In this document: in pieces, positions 5,659 through 9,814 of the stretch
Position numbering within the stretch: position 1 is the stretch's first letter
How the letters are laid out: each line of letters begins with the position of its first letter
The notes under the pieces: model-generated
Database searches by the model: none
Seen by the model: only the letters and a program-made list of their open reading frames with translations
Told to the model about the DNA's origin: nothing
Assembly (NCBI GenBank): GCA_903832075.1
Contig: CAILAF010000537.1
Span: 1-9,814 of the forward strand
Length of the DNA: 9,814 nucleotides
Source of the DNA: an uncultured Chitinophagaceae bacterium
GTDB taxonomy: Bacteria > Bacteroidota > Bacteroidia > Chitinophagales > Chitinophagaceae
Direction: 5' to 3'
Program-made: the position numbers and the translations under genes

Positions 5659-6621
5659 TTACACAAATAAATTAAAAATTGTATTCACTATTGTCCCTAA
5701 CTCCCCTTTAGGGGTTGGGGGTATTTTATTTGCCAACAACGCTAATAAAACTATTGGCAAATAAATATAACTGCTGAACATCACTCTTCTTGCAGCTTTC
5801 ACATCCATCTCTTTATATAATCGTACACATTGAAATACCATAAATAAATTACAAATCAAAACAATCCATAAACTCAATTGCCCAGTCATATTAAAATAAT
5901 AAGGCAATATACCAATCGGTATCATTAACACACTATACATCACTGCTTGCAATGCAGTGAATTTAGTTGGACCTTTTGCACTTGGCAATAATTTAAATCC
6001 TGCTTTTGTATAATCGCCGTGTGCCACCCAAGCAATTGCCCAAAAATGTGGGAACTGCCAAATGAATTGTATAGCAAATAATATCCAACCACCCATACTA
6101 AAATCATCTTGCCCTGCAACCCAACCAATTAAACAAGGCAATGCACCTGGAAACCCACCTACTAAAACAGAAATGGAATTTATTTTTTTTAATGGTGTAT
6201 AGATATATGCATAAATGAATAAACTGAAAACAGATAATAATGCAGAAGATAAATTAAAATAATGCCACATCATTATTGAACCAACGATTCCTGTGATTGT
6301 TGCAAATATGTACGCTTCCTGTACACTCATTCTTCCTGCAGCAACCGGACGAGTTTTAGTTCTCTTCATTACCGCATCCGTATCTTTTTCTACAGCTTGA
6401 TTAATTGCATTTGCGCTTCCTGCAATAAACATTCCTGCAATAAATAATAAGATAATCATCTTCCAATCATACACCACAACTTTTGTTGCCATCAAATAAC
6501 AAATAACACAAGAGAACACAACAGTAAAACTTAAAGTGAATTTCATCAACTGAAAATAATCTTTCACTTTGCTTACAATCTTAAAAGATATAGAATCTGT
6601 TATGTTAACTGCTTTTATCAT
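5659..6621 (-). CDS. ctaB: Protoheme IX farnesyltransferase (heme O synthase)
   Basis: 320 residues of the UbiA prenyltransferase superfamily. The enzyme attaches a farnesyl group to heme b to make heme o, the precursor of heme a for the oxidase encoded alongside. Visible are the first Asp-rich motif NAINQAVEKDTDAVMKRTKTRP (71-92; N71, D80, D82), YTPLKKINSISVLVGGFPGALP (141-162), IWQFPHFWAIAW (187-198) and the second motif region DYTKAGFKLLP (203-213). About eight or nine membrane helices are expected. The C-terminal tail includes PPTPKGE (301-307), encoded by a palindromic repeat, followed by 13 further residues to the stop; the catalytic core ends before it. ATG 6621 gives a cytoplasmic N-terminus of usual length. 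The 137-bp upstream spacer holds an intrinsic terminator for coxA, so ctaB probably has its own promoter or depends on readthrough. Confidence 0.93.
   Translation of the reverse strand: MIKAVNITDSISFKIVSKVKDYFQLMKFTLSFTVVFSCVICYLMATKVVVYDWKMIILLFIAGMFIAGSANAINQAVEKDTDAVMKRTKTRPVAAGRMSVQEAYIFATITGIVGSIMMWHYFNLSSALLSVFSLFIYAYIYTPLKKINSISVLVGGFPGALPCLIGWVAGQDDFSMGGWILFAIQFIWQFPHFWAIAWVAHGDYTKAGFKLLPSAKGPTKFTALQAVMYSVLMIPIGILPYYFNMTGQLSLWIVLICNLFMVFQCVRLYKEMDVKAARRVMFSSYIYLPIVLLALLANKIPPTPKGELGTIVNTIFNLFV
5702..5721 (+). repeat. Palindromic repeat, copy B, inside ctaB 3' coding end
   Basis: TCCCCTTTAGGGGTTGGGGG on the plus strand, with hairpin core CCCC-TTTA-GGGG (5703-5714). It shares its first 13 bases and the G-run with the reverse complement of copy A, 82 bp away in inverted orientation. 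It encodes residues 301-307 (PPTPKGE) of CtaB. Confidence 0.7.
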
Positions 6622-6682
6622 TTTTATTTTTGATAGTACATTTTAATATTTACTCAGAAAAAAAAGAATCAATTATCATTTG

Positions 6683-6710
6683 AAAAAAATGCCCCGATTT
6701 ATTCAGGGCA
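6683..6710 (-). terminator. Intrinsic terminator after coxA
   Basis: On the minus strand TGCCC and GGGCA (6710-6706/6694-6690) pair, with two further inner pairs past a mismatch, and seven T residues follow (6689-6683). It lies 48 bp past the coxA stop and splits the oxidase cluster into coxB-coxA and ctaB-onward parts, at least partially. Confidence 0.65.
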
Positions 6711-6758
6711 AAATCAAAATTTTATTTTAGCCAATAGTTCAAAGAACTATAATTAATT

Positions 6759-8546
6759 TTAATGATGGCTTTCATCAGCCCCAACAGCTTCTGTTTGAGG
6801 AATAAATTCTCTTCCATCTTTACCATAATCATAAGGCCAACGATGTACTTCAGGAATTTCACCTGGCCAGTTGCCATGTCCCGGACGAATAGGTGTTGTC
6901 CATTCCAAAGTATTTGAGCTATACGGATTTTGTGTTGTTACTTTTCTTCCTTTGAAAATAGAATAGAAGAAATTGAATAAGAATAATAATTGTGTTGCAA
7001 ATACAATCATTGCCACGGTGCTGATAAATCTATTCAGATCGCCAAATTGCTTGAAACTTTCCCAAATGCTGTAATCATAATAACGACGAGGCATACCGGC
7101 CAATCCTTCATAATGCATTGGCCAGAAAATTAAATAGGCTCCGGCAATGGTAATCCAGAAATGAATATAACCCAATGTGTTATTTAAATAGCGGCCATAC
7201 ATTTTAGGAAACCAATGATAAATTCCTGCAAACATTCCAAACATACTTGCCACACCCATTACAATATGAAAATGTGCAATTACAAAATAAGTATCGTGCA
7301 AATGAATATCTAATGCAGAATTACCTAACCATATACCCGTTAATCCACCGGAGATAAATAAACTTACAAAACCAATTGCAAATAACATTCCCGTTGTAAA
7401 ACGAATATTACCTCTCCATAAAGTAGTTAACCAATTGAATACTTTGATTGCTGATGGAACAGCAATCAATAAAGTTAATAATACAAAGATAGAACCAAGG
7501 AATGGATTCAATCCTGTTACAAACATATGATGCGCCCAAACTAAAAATGCAAGAATAGCAATTGCAAATAAAGAACCGATCATTGCCATATAACCAAAAA
7601 TTGGTTTACGCGAATTCACAGATAATATTTCACTCACCATTCCCATTGCCGGCAATAAAATAATATATACTTCCGGATGACCTAAGAACCAGAAAAAAAG
7701 TTGAAATAAAATTGCACTTCCACCTTCATTAGGTAATGCACCAACACCATTTACAAAAATATCTGACAAATAAAAACTTGTTCCGAAGTTTCTGTCGAAG
7801 ATTAATAAAATAAATCCTGATAATAAAACAGGAAATGATAATACACCTAATACTGCAGTAAAGAATAATGCCCAAATAGTTAATGGCAATCTTGTCATAC
7901 TCATTCCTTTGGTGCGCAAATTCAATACAGTAGCTATATAATTTAATCCGCCTAATAGAGAAGATACAACAAATAATGCCATTGCAATAATCCACAAATC
8001 CATTCCTGTTTTAGAACCCGGTGATGCACTTCCTAATGCACTTAATGGAGGATACGCTGTCCAACCACCGCTGAATGGGCCTGTTTCAACAAACATGGAA
8101 GATAACATAACACAACTTGCTGCAAAGAAGAACCAATAACTCAACATATTTAAAAATGGCGATGCCATATCTCTTGCACCTACTTGCAATGGAATTAAAA
8201 AATTTGCAAACGTTCCGCTTAATCCCGCTGTTAATACAAAGAAAACCAGAACAGTTCCATGTGTTGTTACTAAAGCATAATATGCTTCAGGAGTTATGCG
8301 ACCATCTTTTACCCACCATTTTCCTAAAATATCTTCTAACCAAGTAAAATGTGCATCAGGATATCCTAATTGCAAACGAAATAAAACGCTCATCAATCCA
8401 CCTAATACAGCCCAAACCATTCCGGTGATTAGGAATTGTTTTGCGATCATCTTATGATCTTGACTGAACACATATTTAGTAATAAATGTTTCATGATGAT
8501 GTTCATGATGTATTTCGTGTGAATGAAGAATTGCTTCGTTACTCAT
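6759..8546 (-). CDS. coxA: Cytochrome c oxidase subunit I
   Basis: 595 residues, full length for subunit I of an aa3-type heme-copper oxidase, the membrane subunit that reduces oxygen to water and pumps protons. Metal ligands are all present: H96 and H427 for the low-spin heme, H425 for the high-spin heme, and H290, H339 and H340 for CuB. The A-family signature GHPEVY (289-294) supplies the D-channel glutamate E292 and the tyrosine Y294 that cross-links to H290. D126 (GARDMASP) and K368 (AVPSAIKVF) match the entry of the D channel and the key lysine of the K channel. The first 18 residues include seven histidines (HSHEIHHEHHH), and the protein ends in SHH. ATG 8546 lies 58 bp after the coxB stop. 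A terminator follows the gene. Confidence 0.97.
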   Translation of the reverse strand: MSNEAILHSHEIHHEHHHETFITKYVFSQDHKMIAKQFLITGMVWAVLGGLMSVLFRLQLGYPDAHFTWLEDILGKWWVKDGRITPEAYYALVTTHGTVLVFFVLTAGLSGTFANFLIPLQVGARDMASPFLNMLSYWFFFAASCVMLSSMFVETGPFSGGWTAYPPLSALGSASPGSKTGMDLWIIAMALFVVSSLLGGLNYIATVLNLRTKGMSMTRLPLTIWALFFTAVLGVLSFPVLLSGFILLIFDRNFGTSFYLSDIFVNGVGALPNEGGSAILFQLFFWFLGHPEVYIILLPAMGMVSEILSVNSRKPIFGYMAMIGSLFAIAILAFLVWAHHMFVTGLNPFLGSIFVLLTLLIAVPSAIKVFNWLTTLWRGNIRFTTGMLFAIGFVSLFISGGLTGIWLGNSALDIHLHDTYFVIAHFHIVMGVASMFGMFAGIYHWFPKMYGRYLNNTLGYIHFWITIAGAYLIFWPMHYEGLAGMPRRYYDYSIWESFKQFGDLNRFISTVAMIVFATQLLFLFNFFYSIFKGRKVTTQNPYSSNTLEWTTPIRPGHGNWPGEIPEVHRWPYDYGKDGREFIPQTEAVGADESHH

Positions 8547-8604
8547 ATTAATTTCTTTGGTCTTTCTTTTTAACTATTATAAAAACAATCAACTACTAAT
8601 TGAT

Positions 8605-9696
8605 TTATTTTTTTGCAATTGAATTTGATGTATTGATAATTGATGCAGTTGCTTTTGTGCTATCCACTTTTTGATTGGATGGATCTTTATCTGGGAAAGC
8701 AGAAAAATAATATGGTTTTTGTTTTGCCATCCAAACATCGTATTCTTCTTGTGTTACAACTTGTATCACACCTTTCATGGAATAATGTCCATTACCACAC
8801 ATTTGATCGCAACTAATCTCGTATTGAAAATTAGGGTTGTTAGTGATCTTTTTCATTTCCTCGGTAGTATACTTTGGTGTAAACCACATAGTAGTTGGTA
8901 TTCCGGGAACAGCATCGGTCTTTAATCTAAATTGAGAAAGACCCACATCATGTATCACATCTCGAGAACCAATAATTAATTTTACAGGTTTATCCTTTAC
9001 AACATACATGGTTTGTTCTGCAACAATATCATCATGCGAGAAAGGATCATCTTTTAAATTTAAATCAGCATTATCTTGCCAAATCAATCCAAGAGAATTT
9101 GAACCCGCATCAATTACCTTATAATATTTTTTTCCAAATACACCATCATTTCCCGGATAGCGAAATATCCAACCGAATTGTTTTCCGGTAACTTCTATTT
9201 CTTGTGCGCCCTTTGGTGGTTCACCAGTAAAATAAAACCAGTTACGTAAACCCATTACTACTAATACAGTTAAGAATATAGCAGGCACAACTGTCCATAA
9301 AACTTCTAATTTATTATTATGCGGAAAATAAAAAACTTTGCGCTTATCATTCTCTTGATATTTATAAGCAAATGAAAACAATAAAATTTGAGTAATGATA
9401 AATACAACACCTGTTACAGTTAAAGTGATCCATAACATGTTATCAACTCTTTCTCCCTGAACACTTGCAGAATCAACAGCTAATAAAGTTTTTCCAAACA
9501 ATAAATTATTGCAATACCAAACACCAATTAATCCTACCACTAAAAAAGTGATCATCAAAAATCCATTTATTTTATTTGTCTTCTTGCGATTTTGTTCTTC
9601 TCCTTTCAATACCGCTACATACTCAGCCGCCTTTGATATCTGAAAGATGATCAAGAAGACCAACACCATTACTACTATAATTAAAGATATTGCCAT
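8605..9696 (-). CDS. coxB: Cytochrome c oxidase subunit II (CuA)
   Basis: 363 residues. The periplasmic cupredoxin domain (about 165-315) carries the CuA site: H249 (DVIHDVGL), C296, C300, H304 and M307 in CDQMCGNGHYSM. The position usually occupied by glutamate between the cysteines is Q298. The subunit accepts electrons from cytochrome c and passes them to subunit I. Four hydrophobic segments are seen (about 3-20, 46-61, 88-110, 134-151) instead of the usual two, so an extra N-terminal hairpin precedes the standard pair; the linker 30-43 is very basic. The last 30 residues are low-complexity and Ser/Lys-rich, with no fused cytochrome c motif (no CxxCH). ATG 9696 follows the probable actF stop by 45 bp, so it likely belongs to the same operon as the alternative complex III genes. 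Confidence 0.95.
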   Translation of the reverse strand: MAISLIIVVMVLVFLIIFQISKAAEYVAVLKGEEQNRKKTNKINGFLMITFLVVGLIGVWYCNNLLFGKTLLAVDSASVQGERVDNMLWITLTVTGVVFIITQILLFSFAYKYQENDKRKVFYFPHNNKLEVLWTVVPAIFLTVLVVMGLRNWFYFTGEPPKGAQEIEVTGKQFGWIFRYPGNDGVFGKKYYKVIDAGSNSLGLIWQDNADLNLKDDPFSHDDIVAEQTMYVVKDKPVKLIIGSRDVIHDVGLSQFRLKTDAVPGIPTTMWFTPKYTTEEMKKITNNPNFQYEISCDQMCGNGHYSMKGVIQVVTQEEYDVWMAKQKPYYFSAFPDKDPSNQKVDSTKATASIINTSNSIAKK

Positions 9697-9741
9697 AATA
9701 CGATTAATATTTTCTGCTACTATTTAAAATTAACTTATGAA

Positions 9742-9814
9742 TTATGTATGATGAATGATACTTTCTTTTAAGAAAGGATGATATTTTGCAATCAATGGTT
9801 TACTTGCTAATGAT
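9742..9814 (-). CDS. actF: Probable ActF, alternative complex III membrane subunit, C-terminal end
   Basis: Only the last 23 codons and the stop lie in the window: SLASKPLIAKYHPFLKESIIHHT. The KPLIAKxHPFLKES-HH tail, directly upstream of coxB, fits the C-terminus of the quinol:cytochrome c oxidoreductase membrane subunit (ActF) of Bacteroidota alternative complex III. That complex passes electrons from menaquinol to cytochrome c for this oxidase. The fragment is short, so the call depends on gene order and recall of the tail motif. Confidence 0.55.
   Translation of the reverse strand, partial: SLASKPLIAKYHPFLKESIIHHT

Noticed and set aside
6734..6750. Inverted repeat ATAGTTC-AAA-GAACTAT downstream of coxA
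   Set aside because: A 7-bp AT-rich hairpin without a T-tract; the stronger terminator is the GC-rich hairpin at 6690-6710. It could still contribute to mRNA end stability.
7729..8347. Additional frames within coxA on both strands
   Set aside because: All fall inside a fully conserved 595-residue gene and encode unlikely compositions.
8671..8925. Plus-strand frame opposite coxB
   Set aside because: Covers the conserved CuA region of the real gene; no independent support.
9760..9776. Inverted repeat CTTTCTT/AAGAAAG near the right edge
   Set aside because: Lies in the coding tail of the probable actF, is AT-rich and short, and is likely chance.
1..9814. CRISPR array, insertion sequence, phage or defence genes
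   Set aside because: No regularly spaced direct repeats, transposase, integrase or defence-type domains are visible; the window is mainly core respiratory and tRNA-modification genes.

Overview
The window looks like a chromosomal segment from a member of the Bacteroidota, probably near Chitinophagaceae. The evidence is low GC with very AT-rich spacers, no clear Shine-Dalgarno sequences, several matches to the Bacteroidota -7 promoter box TAnnTTTG, and a cytochrome oxidase gene order typical of that phylum. The taxonomic placement is inference from these traits, not from a database match.

Left part (1-2351). On the minus strand are the 5' end of a Wzz-type polysaccharide chain-length determinant gene and a complete Lrp/AsnC-type regulator. 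Next, on the plus strand, is a GC-rich (about 51%) stretch of about 163 nt. It folds into a tRNA-like outline: acceptor-type closing stem, D-like arm, anticodon-like arm, T arm. It carries about 90 nt where a variable loop should be, has no credible anticodon, and is followed by a strong intrinsic terminator. After it come trmB (tRNA m7G46 methyltransferase) and a gene for an alkyltransferase-like protein (MGMT fold without the acceptor cysteine), on the same strand.

Right part (2345-9814), all minus strand. In transcription order: the tail of a probable ActF subunit of alternative complex III, then oxidase subunit II (coxB), subunit I (coxA), an intrinsic terminator, heme O synthase (ctaB), two consecutive subunit III genes, a small subunit IV, a Sco copper chaperone and a DUF420 membrane protein. 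Together these encode a membrane electron-transfer supercomplex: quinol to cytochrome c through complex III, then to oxygen through an A-type heme-copper oxidase, plus factors for heme and CuA assembly. Heme A synthase (CtaA) is not in the window.

Most worth a second look are the tRNA-like RNA upstream of trmB, a pair of inverted palindromic repeats embedded in the coding ends of two adjacent oxidase genes (ctaB C-terminus and subunit III N-terminus), and a double palindrome between the sco and DUF420 genes. The oxidase cluster itself is conventional for the phylum.
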